From: Tanypteryx hageni
Lineage: Eukaryota; Arthropoda; Insecta; Odonata; Petaluridae
Reading direction: 5' to 3'
Length of the DNA: 64,000 nucleotides
NCBI GenBank assembly: GCA_028673005.1
Contig: CM054113.1
Span: forward strand, 175,133,956 to 175,197,955
Positions 1-9,955 of this stretch are shown one piece after another (positions within the stretch are counted from its first letter, which is position 1; each line of letters opens with the position of its first letter). Position numbers and translations under genes: made by a program. The notes under the pieces were generated by a model. It had not been told where the DNA came from. It worked only from the letters and a program-made list of their open reading frames with translations, and did not search any database.

Positions 1-76
1 GAGAGGTTGTTTTACTGTTTATGATACAGGAATGATGTTCTTTGATTCTTTCCTTGAATTTTCGTCCCGTTTGTCA

Positions 77-302
77 TATTTTTGTATTAAGTACATTCAA
101 TTGTTATTATGCAATTTGGGCATTATGTATTGAGTGATACCTAAGCTGTTGTGATGGGAGTTCCTGTGACTTGAAGTTAAGAAGTAGTATATAGTGTATA
201 GGAAATGGTATCAAAAAGCTTATATTTTTGTATTAAGTAAACCCAATTTTTATCATGTAATTTGGGTATTATGCATTGAGTTGTGATGGGAGCCCGCTGA
301 CA
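77..302. repeat. Partial tandem duplication, about 150-bp period
   Basis: Two diverged copies of one segment lie head to tail at about 77-172 and 224-302. Both run from a TATTTTTGTATTAAGTA start through a 'cAATTTGGgcATTATGcATTGAG' type core to a TTGTGATGGGAG end. The second copy lacks a few internal bases. No coding potential is seen. It may be the tail of an interspersed element that continues left of the window. Confidence 0.6.
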
Positions 303-333
303 CCGGTACCTGCTCCCAATTGTAGCGTTTATG

Positions 334-334
<1 letters not shown>

Positions 335-372
<38 letters not shown>

Positions 373-373
373 T
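335..373. repeat. (ATA)n microsatellite
   Basis: About thirteen uninterrupted AAT/ATA trinucleotide units, directly left of the inverted-repeat element that follows. Confidence 0.9.
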
Positions 374-585
374 AAACCGCAGTACAATCTTCACAATGTA
401 ATTTGTAAATTCCACTTTTTTCCTAATTATATCCCTTAGAATTAACAGATTAATTCCCAAAAATAAAATTAGAGCCGCTTTTTACGATAGATCGAACTTA
501 AAAAAACCTTTTACTAAAGACAAAATTAAAAATTTGGAAAAAAGTGGAATTTACAAATTACGTTATAGAGATTGTACTGCGGTTT
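374..585. mobile_element. Short inverted-repeat element (MITE, pogo-like ends)
   Basis: Arms of about 50 bp at 374-423 and 536-585 are nearly perfect reverse complements. They begin AAACCGCAGTACAATCT and end near a run of T. The 112-bp middle is AT-rich and noncoding. The CAGTACAATCT..ATAACG end resembles pogo/Tigger-type termini, but a clean TA target duplication is not visible, so the family is tentative. Confidence 0.65.
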
Positions 586-1569
586 CTCTGCCAATTACAC
601 ATGTTGAGTGCAATTCTCTTGAAATCTGCGGCATGCGTTTTTACTTGCAGTCAGTATTTTGTTTTTTTAAAAAGTGCGTTTCTTGGTTGCGGATCACGTG
701 CTCTCGTAAGCGGATAAATAATCACGTGGCGAATCGTCGTCTTTCTTTTGTTTTACCCGAAAGACCGTCAACAAGGCTTGGTGCGATTGGACATACAATT
801 GTACATTGTATAGCTTTCAGATAAAGTGGTTACCATGGGAGATAGCGGTGTCGCGTCTGAAAGCGAACTTCTTATTAAGTGTCATTTAATATACTCGAGA
901 GATCGTAAAGCCATCTCCGGAACGAATTACATTTATTACCTTTGCTCGTGTTAAAGATTGCACCAAAAATAACATTGTTAGAGCAATTGAATGAAGTTAT
1001 CTTTTCTTCTGAATGTACATGACCTTAAAAGTTTTTCGAAATTTATTGCTATTTTTAAATTGATACTGAAAAGGTAAGCAATCGTACCGTTGCAATGGAG
1101 ATTTGGTCGGAACTGACGTACACTTTATTTTAACGGTATTAGTCCTAGCAAAATAGGAGCCTAACACCTGCGATTGGAAGATTTGAGTCTCAATTACCAT
1201 TTTTATTTACCTTTCGTAAGGATTAAACCCCCTGCAATCCACCAGTTTTGTGAATTGTGGAGCAACATCTGTATGCAGATTACTCGGAGATGTTTTTCAC
1301 TCGACCAACCTAAGACATACAAATCCATAGTCTTTTCTTTTTCCCTTCAAGCATTTAAATCGTTTAATTTCATCCGCCACCAAGTCGTCCATCTGATGCC
1401 ATCTCGTTCCCCGCACATATTTGTCCTCAAAATGGCGGCGAATTTAATAGGTCGGGCCTAACTTGAGAGTTTAATCTAAGTGATCGACCTTGTGGGAAAA
1501 CATTCGGTCGAGGGCAGTGGGGCATCCTGGACTCACAGCTGAGGAAGTAGGAGAGAGGGAAATTCAATG
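586..1569. other. No gene recognised
   Basis: Ordinary mixed sequence with only short open frames of 60-95 codons on both strands. None has a recognisable domain, and no splice-linked exon is evident. Confidence 0.5.
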
Positions 1570-1576
1570 TGTGGAA

Positions 1577-2363
1577 GCTCTCACTCCATCTCTATTATCT
1601 ATCTTTTTCATTGTCTTTCAGCCAAGCTACTACGTCTCTGTCTTTCTCTAGCTCCGGTTTGTTAGCTTCCCTTCTCAATCCAGTCTCATTTCCATTTTTT
1701 TTAACTCCAGTTATGATTACTTCCCTCTCTTTTCTTTTTCCTCTCGGTTTTCCCTTATCTCCATCCCCTCTTTCTAATTCTATCCCCTTTCTTTCTTCCT
1801 ATTCCCATTTCATTCTACATCACATCCTCTCTTTTTCTCTCTTCCTATCAATTATTATCTGCGCTTTCGCATTTCTCCTTCCCTCTATTACTTCTCTCTG
1901 CCACTCTTTAAATGCATTTCTTTTATCACTTTTTTTCCCTACCTCATTTTCTTCCTTCGTTCTCTTTAACCATTTCCTTCACCCTCTTATTCCCTTCTCT
2001 ATCCATATCCATCTTTCTCTCGCTGATTCCTCATTTTCTTTTCTTTATCTCCCTCTCCTCCTTCTCACCCTCCTCTATCTCTCTCTCCTTCATACTCCAC
2101 TCTTCTCCATCTCCCTTTCATCCCCTCTCTTCTTTCTCTCTTCTCCTATCTCCTCCTCTTCTTCATCCTCTCGTGTCCCCTTCTCTACTCTTTCTAGCTT
2201 TCTATATTGATCGTCTCTCCTATTCACTAATTTTATTTTCTTTATGCTCTTTTCTCTCCATCCTCCCTTCTTCCCCAATCTAGATCTCCCCTCTCTCACC
2301 CCTCTTCTTTCTCCACCTCTCTCTCTTGCTTCTCCTCCCTCCCAATCGCTCTTTTTTGCCTCC
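1577..2363. repeat. Long polypyrimidine (CT-rich) tract
   Basis: Nearly 800 bases of imperfect CT/CCT/TTC sequence on the plus strand. It opens spurious Ser/Leu/Phe-rich reading frames of 123-213 codons, which are compositional artefacts. A GA-rich tract of similar size lies at 7331-7880, so the two flank the hAT composite in opposite sense. Confidence 0.8.
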
Positions 2364-2609
2364 CTCTATTGCAGTGGTTTTTAACGTATGGATCGCCCCT
2401 CCTAGGGTGGCGTATGTGGATTCTAGGAGGGGCGCGAAGTATTTTGGATCAAAATCATTTGCCTCAATTTTCCATCTCTCATATTTTTATAATGCTGTCC
2501 AATTTAAATGCTTTAATATTTCTTAATTTAGTTTATAACTGATTAGATTATACATGTCTTGTACTGATGTATCCAAATGCTCTGTCAACTTATCACCTAC
2601 ATATCAGAT

Positions 2610-2672
2610 GCACTGGTGGTGTAGTGGTTAGCGTGTTTGCTTCCCATTACAAAGTTCCGGGGTTCAACTATA
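2610..2672 (+). repeat. tRNA-derived SINE head fragment
   Basis: The stretch contains a pol III A box-like TGGTGTAGTGGTTAGC and a B box-like GTTCCGGGGTTCAAC at tRNA spacing. It resembles the 5' half of insect tRNA-derived SINEs. It runs straight into LINE sequence with no tRNA-type acceptor 3' strand, so it is not a functional tRNA. Confidence 0.5.
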
Positions 2673-5180
2673 GCCAACTATAGACGTATAAACAATGAGT
2701 TCAGAAAGGTAACAGATAAAGCTAGAGAAAATTGGATGAATGAAAAATGTGATGAAATACAACAAATGGAGAAGTTAGGACGGTACGATATGTATGCTAG
2801 GGCATTGGAATTAGAAGATAAGAAGTCTAATGGAATTCGTGGCAAAGGAATTATGAATACGGATGGGAAGATAGTAGTTCAAAAACAAAGGATGGAGCAT
2901 AGGTATGGGAAGAATACATTAAGGAACTATACAGCAAACAGGCAGGATCGGCAAAAATAGAACTGGAAGATAAGGAAAACATTGAAGAATACAACTTAGG
3001 ACCAAGTATTATGGAGAGCGAAATAGAAAAAGCGATAGTGGAACTAAAGAAAGGGAAAGCCACAGGCAACGATGGAATACCGGCTGAGGTACTTAAAGTC
3101 ATGGGATCAGAAGGACTAAAAGCGATCGAGAAATTAATTAATAAGATTTACGACACGAGAGAGTGGCATCGGGATTTCCTAGAAGTAACAATGGGTCGAG
3201 TGAATAAAAACTAAGCAAATGCTTAAAGCAAACAGTAAAAGCAAAAGCATAAGCAAATGCTAAAAGCATTTGCTTCATATTGAGTGAATAAAAGTTTGCT
3301 TTTGCTTATAAGCATTTGCTACTCAGTTTTAAGCAAATACTTAAATTTTACGGAAGAAAGCTCTTTGCAACTCTTCCTTCACTTGTTTTTGTTTACATTT
3401 AAAGTTTTACATAGTTGAATTTCAAACTAAAAACATAAATATATTGGGTAATATTTAAAAAAAAGTTAATTAATAATTTTTTTAACTATTTCTTTTATAA
3501 CTGAATTCGATAATATCACTAATCACGGGTGTATTTTTATTCATTTAGTTATAGTATTTTTATCCAGTCATTTGCCTTTATAGTGATTTTGGACGCCACA
3601 AATTTTTCTGTCTTACATACAGTTGTGCATTGTACGTGGTGATCTTCCCCGACTCCTATTTGAAATCCGGGATCACTTAAGTACCTTAAAAATATTTCTA
3701 TCTTCTGTTTGGAAGACAGTACCCCGCCACCTCTCTCTTGATATTCTCCGACTAACAGATTTGAAATATAGGTACTTAACATTTTCTTCAGAGAAACGAT
3801 ATAAATTTTATAATCGCTATATTTTAGCAAGCCCTTTACCTCACTTAAAAAAGTTTAAGCATATGCTTAAAGCATTAAGCAAAAGCTCAGTTTTATTCAC
3901 ACAATTTTAAGCAAATGCTTAAGAAAATTCCTAAAAATAAGCAAATGCTTATTCATTCTAGCAAAAGCAAATGCTATTTTTTTATTCTCCCCAAATTAAG
4001 CATTTGCTTAAAAAGTGAGAGAAATCTTAAGCATAAGCATTTGCTTATTTTTTATTCACTCGACCCAATGATCCCTCTAAAGAAGAAGCCAAAGGCAATG
4101 CAGTGTAAAGACTACAGAGCGATAAGCCTTCTGTCACACGCTTCGAGGATCACCACGAGGATTCTTAATAAAAGGCTGCAGAAAAAGGCAGAAGAAATTC
4201 TAGGAGAAGATCAATTTGGTTTCAGAAAAGGACGAGGAACTAGAGATGCTATAGGGTTAGTTAGAATCATATCAGAAAGGGCAGTAGAGTACAGTCAAGA
4301 TATCTGCGTATGTTTCGTTGACTGGCAGAAGGCCTTTGATAGAAGCGTTAAAAGGCACAGGAGATTTCAAAATTGGAGGAAGGATTATAAGATCAGTAAA
4401 ATTCGCGGATGATCAAGTACTTCTAGCAAGAAAGGAAGAGGAGCTACAAAAAATGATAAATAGACTAGTGATAACAGGATGAAAATGCGGTATGGAAATA
4501 AATACAGAAAAATCCAAGGTCATTCGAATATCGGGTAAAGAAGAGAATCTGAACATAACTATTGGGGGAAACCCATTAGAACAAGTTTCAGAATATAAAT
4601 ACCTTGGAAGTATCATAACACGAGAGGCAAAATGTACGGATGAGATCAAAACTAGAATAGGAAAAGCAAAAGCGGCTTTCAGAAGAAAGAAACACCTACT
4701 TACGGGGAATATAAGGGAAGATATCCGCTAGAAGTTCATAAAATGCTATGTACTGCGTATAGATTTGTACGGGGCAGAAACATGAATGCTAAGGAAAATT
4801 GACATGAAATACATGGAAAGCTTTGAAATGTGAACTTGGAGGAGAATACTGAAGATAAAATGGACAGATAGGATGGAAAACGATAAAGTGCTACGAAGAG
4901 TAGGAGAGAAGCGAATGATTATACAGACTATTAGAAAGAGGAAGGCAAACTGAGTTGGAGATTACCGGAGGAGAGAGAGTATGATTAAAGACGTGTTAGA
5001 GGAAAACTAGATGGAAAAAGGGAAAGAGGTAGGAAAAGGTTTCTGCTGATAGACGATTTGAAAGGGAAAGAGTTATCAAGACATGAAGAGGACAGCGGAA
5101 AATAGGAGTATATGGAGAACCAGGTTTAACCATGAATAATCACGGACCTGTCTACGGACAGACTACATATGATGATAATT
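2665..5180 (+). pseudogene. Broken LINE (non-LTR) reverse transcriptase
   Basis: This is a decayed non-LTR retrotransposon ORF2. It has a pre-RT linker (2670-2960), an RT start with G-K-A-T-G-N-D-G-I-P (3056-3085), the IPLKKK..YRAISLL block (4071-4130), QFGFRKGRGT (4210-4240) and FVDWQKAFD (4315-4341). The catalytic F-A-D-D box lies at 4402-4413. The segment between QKAFD and FADD is much shorter than usual, so part of the palm is deleted. There are frameshifts near 2950 and 4345, stop codons after 4480, and an 872-bp insertion at 3194-4065. The 3' UTR ends about 5180 in a CCTGTC..GACAG hairpin and a short ATGATA-type tail. The family resembles RTE/Jockey-like insect LINEs; the exact clade cannot be assigned. 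Confidence 0.85.
3194..4065. mobile_element. 872-bp non-autonomous DNA element inside the LINE
   Basis: The terminal inverted repeats are GGTCGAGTGAATAAAAA at 3194 and its complement ending at 4065. The flanks are perfect 5-bp duplications, CAATG at 3189-3193 and 4066-4070. Removing the insert restores the LINE reading frame exactly across the junction (..EVTM | IPLKKK..), which proves insertion. Both subterminal regions are packed with short AAGCAAATGCTT-type repeats in both orientations. The interior is AT-rich with no transposase. A 5-bp duplication does not fit hAT (8), mariner (TA) or piggyBac (TTAA), so the superfamily is unassigned. Confidence 0.85.
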
Positions 5181-5552
5181 ATTATCAGATGTAATGCAGG
5201 TGAATGTATTTATTATACGTAGAAATAATAGATGAAAAACTACACGGAGTTTTTAGTCAGTGACAACTTATTACCGACTGCCCAAAAAATGACGCGAGCT
5301 TGTCAGCAGTAAATTGTTCGTTGAAAAAAATTAAACAGATTAGACCACAATATAAACTCACACAGTAGAACTCAGCTCACTTAGAAACATTTAGAAACCT
5401 ATGTCATAAACAAGATTAGAAAGGTGTACTCCATGTCGAAATACATAGATTTTCCAAATGCGTTCTTTGAGATTTCACTATGTTCTCAATATTTTTCGCT
5501 CAGATGAGAATTTAACGAGAGGGTAGCGAGGTACGTTATAAAATACATGTAG

Positions 5553-6160
5553 TTAATTGTTGTCCGATTTTTACCAGAATTGGAATCGTTCAATTAATTT
5601 TAGCAAAACTCCCCAATACCAAATTTCATCAAAATACGTCAAGCGGTTCCCGAGTTAAAACAAAGGAACATTGAAAACTACATGTAAGTCTTCATGTAAA
5701 GTGGTCGTCATTGTTGTCCTATTTTAACCAAAATAGGAATCAGTCGACCAATTTTAGCAAATCTCTTCAATACCGTTTCATCAAAATACATCAAGCGGTT
5801 CCCGAATTGAAATAATGGAACATTGTCAACTATTTGTAGGCCACGTAAAGTGGTCGTAATTTTTGTCCGATTTTAACCAAAATTGGAATCGATCGATCAT
5901 TTTAGCAAAACTCCCAATACCAAATTTCATCAAAATACGTCCAGCGGCTTCCGAGTTGAAACAAAATAACATTGTAGGTCTTCATGTAAAGTGGTCATCA
6001 TTGTTGTTCAATTTTGACCAAAATTGAAATCGATTTACCAATTTCAGCAAAATTCCCCAATACCAAATTTCATCATAATACGTCCAGCGGAGTTTTAACA
6101 TGCGGACGGACAGAATCGACCTCCCCTATATGCGTTCACTTCGTGCGAAGAACGCATAAA
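5553..6160 (+). repeat. Repeat family R3, copy 1: four tandem units plus terminal hairpin
   Basis: Four diverged units of about 140-155 bp start near 5553, 5710, 5859 and 6001. Each contains a 'TTTTAACCAAAATTGGAATC' type start, a 'CCAAATTTCATCAAAATACG' type middle and 'CAGCGGTTCCCGAGTTGAAA'. The last unit ends in GCGGACGGACAG and a hairpin TATGCGTTC / GAACGCATA at 6129-6158. Copies recur at 57.1 kb and 61.1 kb. The array is noncoding. Confidence 0.75.
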
Positions 6161-6304
6161 TATTGGTTACGATTGCTAATAATTTTGCGTAAAAACCCTT
6201 ACAAACATAAAGGAAAATTTTCTGGGGGAAGGAGGGGGGCTTGGAGGTTTGAGAAGATCAGAAGGGGGCGCGAGACGAAAAAGGTTAAGAACCACGCTCT
6301 ATCG

Positions 6305-7330
6305 TCTCATTCGGGTATCTCCCCTCCCCGTCTTTATCATTCACTCCTTTTACGCTTGACGACTCGGGGTGAAAGGTTGCGGAGGGCGTGGCCGAGACGG
6401 TCTCCGTCGTCAGAAGAGATGGGTCTCGCGTAGGCGGGTTCGACTTTATCTCTCTCACTCTATCCCTGTTACGACCCGGATGTCTCATTGGGATCCATAA
6501 GCAACGGGGTCACACGCACATATCCTCCATTTTTATGCATTCTGCCTCTTTGGCCTTCCTCTCTTTCTCTCTTTCTTAGCCTCCATTTAAAAATTGTCTC
6601 GAACAAAGTTTCATGCGAGATGGAACATTGAAATGGAAGCACCGGTTTAAAACAAGTTCCGTTTTCAAAGAGATGGTGATCGAACGAAACATGAATGTCT
6701 TGTTTTTGGAGGATGAACATTACCTACTCCCTGCCAAAAAACAGCATTGCGACAAAAGCAGGTTATTTCGAGGACACAGGTATAGATATTTCGAAATTTT
6801 GGTTGAAATGACTTGGCCGGCAATGAAGTGCATGAAAGTAACTTTTCGTCCATTTGTTCGCAATGTTAAGATAAAGAAAACAATAAAATCGACTTAGTAA
6901 AAATTAACGCCATAAATTTAAAGTTATTTTTAGTATGTTGATGCAACGAAGAAATCTCACAGCTATGACGATATTTGCCTAACAGAGCTTTTTAGTGAAC
7001 CGAGTGAGCAAAACATAAAATGTAGTAGAACAGACTACAAGCGGAAACTTCGAAAATTTTGTTGGCCTCTAACTTACTGAGTATGTACATGCCATAGCGG
7101 TTCTGGTATCTACCAGAAATTTCGTAAGGGCGAAGTTTTTAAAACACGTGAATTTCATGACAACATTTAAATAGTCTTTCATCTCCCTTTATTTTCTCAC
7201 AGTTTGCAACTTTCTTTGTCTCTCTTCTATTTCACCGTTTCCCACGTCCTCTTTGGAACTGACCTCGACGTTGGCGATACGCGTGCCAATGGAGCAGCGA
7301 AGCGTGCAGACAAACGCGGTGTGTGACACG
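6305..7330. other. No gene recognised
   Basis: Mixed composition with short overlapping open frames on both strands. None has recognisable domains or a convincing start. Confidence 0.45.
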
Positions 7331-7880
7331 GTCACAGAGAGAGAGAGAGAGAGAAGCGAAGCCCCTCAGACGCAGGAATGGTAGTACTGGTGTGAGCGGT
7401 TAAACGTAAAGGGGAGGAGGAGGAAGCAGAGATAATAGAGGGAGTGAAAGCGTGTAAGAATGGCGAGAATGAAAGAGGAGGAAGTAGGAAAGAGGAGGGA
7501 GGAGGAGGGAAGCGGAAGTAGGAAAGATCAGGAAGGAGGAGAGAGGAAGAAGGAGGACAGAGGAGGAAAGAGGATAATGAAAGGAGAGTGGAGAAAGTAG
7601 GAGAGAGGATGAAGGAGGGAGGATGCAGGAGGAGACAGGATAATGAAAGGAGGGTGGAGGAAAGAGGTAGGAAAGGAAAGGTATGAGGAGAAACAGGGAG
7701 GAAAGAGAAGGTAAGGGAGAAATTATAGGAGAGAGATAAGTAAGATAAAAGGGGGAAGATGGAAAAGGAGAGAGGAAATGATAGGAGATGGGGGAGTAGA
7801 GAGAAGAGGGAGAGATGAGGGAGGAGAGAGGAAGAGAGGTGGAGTGAGAGGGAGGAGAAAGAGAAGAGAGGGAGTATCTC
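7331..7880. repeat. Long polypurine (GA-rich) tract
   Basis: Imperfect GA/GGA/GAGG repeats over about 550 bp, beginning with a pure (GA)n run at 7336-7353. On the minus strand it opens a false 202-codon Ser/Leu/Pro-rich frame. Similar purine-rich stretches precede the Helitron-like 3' ends in this window, so it may belong to the element ending at 9176. Confidence 0.75.
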
Positions 7881-7999
7881 TAAATATATCTTATATATAT
7901 TTCTCTTACTCTGTCTGCAACAACTTCCACCACGCGCCACCAGACCGCGTCACTGAAGCACCCATGCCGATATTAATCGTTTATATCTCAAAAACGGTA

Positions 8000-9176
8000 A
8001 GAGATAATGGTTCGAAATTTTCCAGGATTGCTTGATTCACATATAAAAACTGATTGACGAAAACATAATTGGAAAAACGACTCGGGCTCAACTCAAGGGA
8101 ATTATTTCATATGGTAACACATAAAAATGCACTTTTCGAAGTGCAGGCTTTTTTCTTTTGGAAATTAAAATTAGAAAACGTTTACCTTAGATCTTCGGAT
8201 CTGGACCATTCTAAAGAAAACATTTTCTAGTTTATTATTCTATTCATCTTTTTTGCCTTCATCTCGAAATAGCTCATGTTAATCTTTTGAATGGTATATT
8301 TTGTAAAAAAAACTTGGCATTTTAACGGGATGTTGCCTTGCCTACCAACTACATTGTTAAACCTCGAAATCCTATTGTTACTCCAATCCATATAGGTTTA
8401 AGCGTGATTTAAGGCTTTTATTAAGAGAAGGAGAGAAAGGCGAAAGGAGGAGGAGATGATTTTCATAGCAATCAATGCGTTGCGTTATTTACGAGAAGGA
8501 ATACCTAAAAATCTGAAATACTATTCAAAGAGAATAAAAATGGTAATAATGAACTAAATTCAATATTATTGAAATATAAACGGTATGAAAATCTGAGGAA
8601 CGTGCTTGACGTTTTAATAAACAAACCGAGCATGTAAAAATTTTATGGGGTTAAGGATTGTGCGATCAAAGAATCAAAAATAACAATAAAAGGCTATGTT
8701 GTCCGTCCGTGGGTCTGAGTGTCAAGCTATTAAAACGCGAACAACTCAATCAAGGATGTAGATAGAAAATTGAAAATTGTCAGAAATAATCTATTCAAAT
8801 ATAAAAATGCTTTTCCGTAAGAAAATTCACGAAAGAATTCCAGAGTTCGACTCCAGGGTAATATTCCCATTCTTCGTAAGATAACACTAAAAAATCGACT
8901 ATTTGTCGTGCAGGCGTTTCTTCTTTTGGAAATTAAAATTTGAAAAACCTGACCTACGACCATCCGATTTGAGTTATTTTAAAGAAAAATGTATAAAGTC
9001 ACTTATTCCATTCTCCTTTTTTTTAAATCGCTCATTTGTGTATCTTGACAACCGAATTCTCCGAGAAACAAAATTAATATAAATAATTATTGTTAAAATA
9101 ATTTATTTAAAGTTAAAAATTTGAATTCCGTTTTTATTAATTTGAACCCGTCATTTTTGATGGGCAATTGCGCTAG
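8000..9176 (+). mobile_element. Helitron-like element, 3' end with hairpin and CTAG
   Basis: At the right end a perfect 7-bp stem CCCGTCA / TGATGGG with a TTTT loop (9147-9164) is followed by eight bases and CTAG (9173-9176), then T. This is the textbook layout of a Helitron 3' terminus. Inside, two diverged copies of a segment of about 170 bp ('CTTTTGGAAATTAAAATT' core) lie near 8125-8310 and 8900-9050. No Rep/helicase protein is present, so this would be non-autonomous. The 5' end is not defined. Confidence 0.6.
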
Positions 9177-9955
9177 TATTTTCATATAACCCTGCATTTC
9201 ACTAAAATAGGGAGCGGCAGGCGGCTGCAGTATACGAAAGCCTCCCTAACAATTTTCACTATTTGGATTTTGATGCAACAAGTTTTGTACTAAAATATCA
9301 AACAATAGCCACTATACCTTTGCAAAAATTAAGAAAGATCATAAATCAAGCCAATTTAAAAGTTATTCTTAATATTCTTAAATACGTTTAGAAAGAAGGA
9401 AACCGAACAACTCAAAGCTATTTGTGGCAATAATCGCGATTTTATCCGCCACAGAGGAGCACGAAGCCAAAGAGCTCAGAGTTACCTGCGAGCAACGGAT
9501 TGGGAATCCCTGCCCTAGGTAAAAACGAGCTGTGCTCACAACTGATCATTTTATCGTCTTTATTATTTCTTCCAATATATGTCGAATTTTTTAAATTATT
9601 CCCTACATGCTAGAAAGAGCGTAGGAAGAAAAGGGATGGAGGAAGATGAAGGAGGGAATGCGATGGAGTTTTGTGGGCCAACTGAGACTAGAGACACGCA
9701 AGAACGTTGCTAGTGAACTTGGGGAAGGAGGGAAGTCGGAGACACAGTCAGTAGTAGAGAGAAAACGTGATTGCTGTAACGCCACACTTGACGAGCGGAG
9801 AAGCGACATACCGACATCATTAGTTAGCTTAACAAACATAAACTGCGTCTCAGGACGACCTTCAATTGGATCTAATATCCAGGTAGTGTCTGAATAAAAT
9901 TATTTTCTTTCGCCAACGCCTAAATGAATAAGAAATCTTCATTAATTCAACTATA
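9177..9955. other. No gene recognised
   Basis: Contains short open frames on both strands near 9600-9900 (78 and 83 codons) that overlap each other and carry no known domain. Nothing else was recognised. Confidence 0.45.

Larger units (their letters stand above)
2372..6296. mobile_element. Composite hAT-type element with nested insertions
   Basis: The left end CAGTGGTTTTTAACG at 2372 and the right end GGTTAAGAACCACG at 6283-6296 are imperfect inverted repeats typical of hAT transposons. Both ends are followed inward by a G/C-rich GGGGCGCG-type block. The flanks are 8-bp target duplications with one mismatch: CTCTATTG at 2364-2371 and CTCTATCG at 6297-6304. No hAT transposase is visible, so the element is non-autonomous. 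It has been enlarged by a tRNA-like fragment, a LINE and repeat family R3 inside it. Confidence 0.65.

Noticed and set aside
1569..2283. Plus-strand open frames of 213 and 123 codons
   Set aside because: Pure consequence of the CT-rich tract; Ser/Leu/Phe/Pro low complexity with no domain.
7332..7940. 202-codon minus-strand open frame
   Set aside because: Compositional frame over the GA-rich tract.
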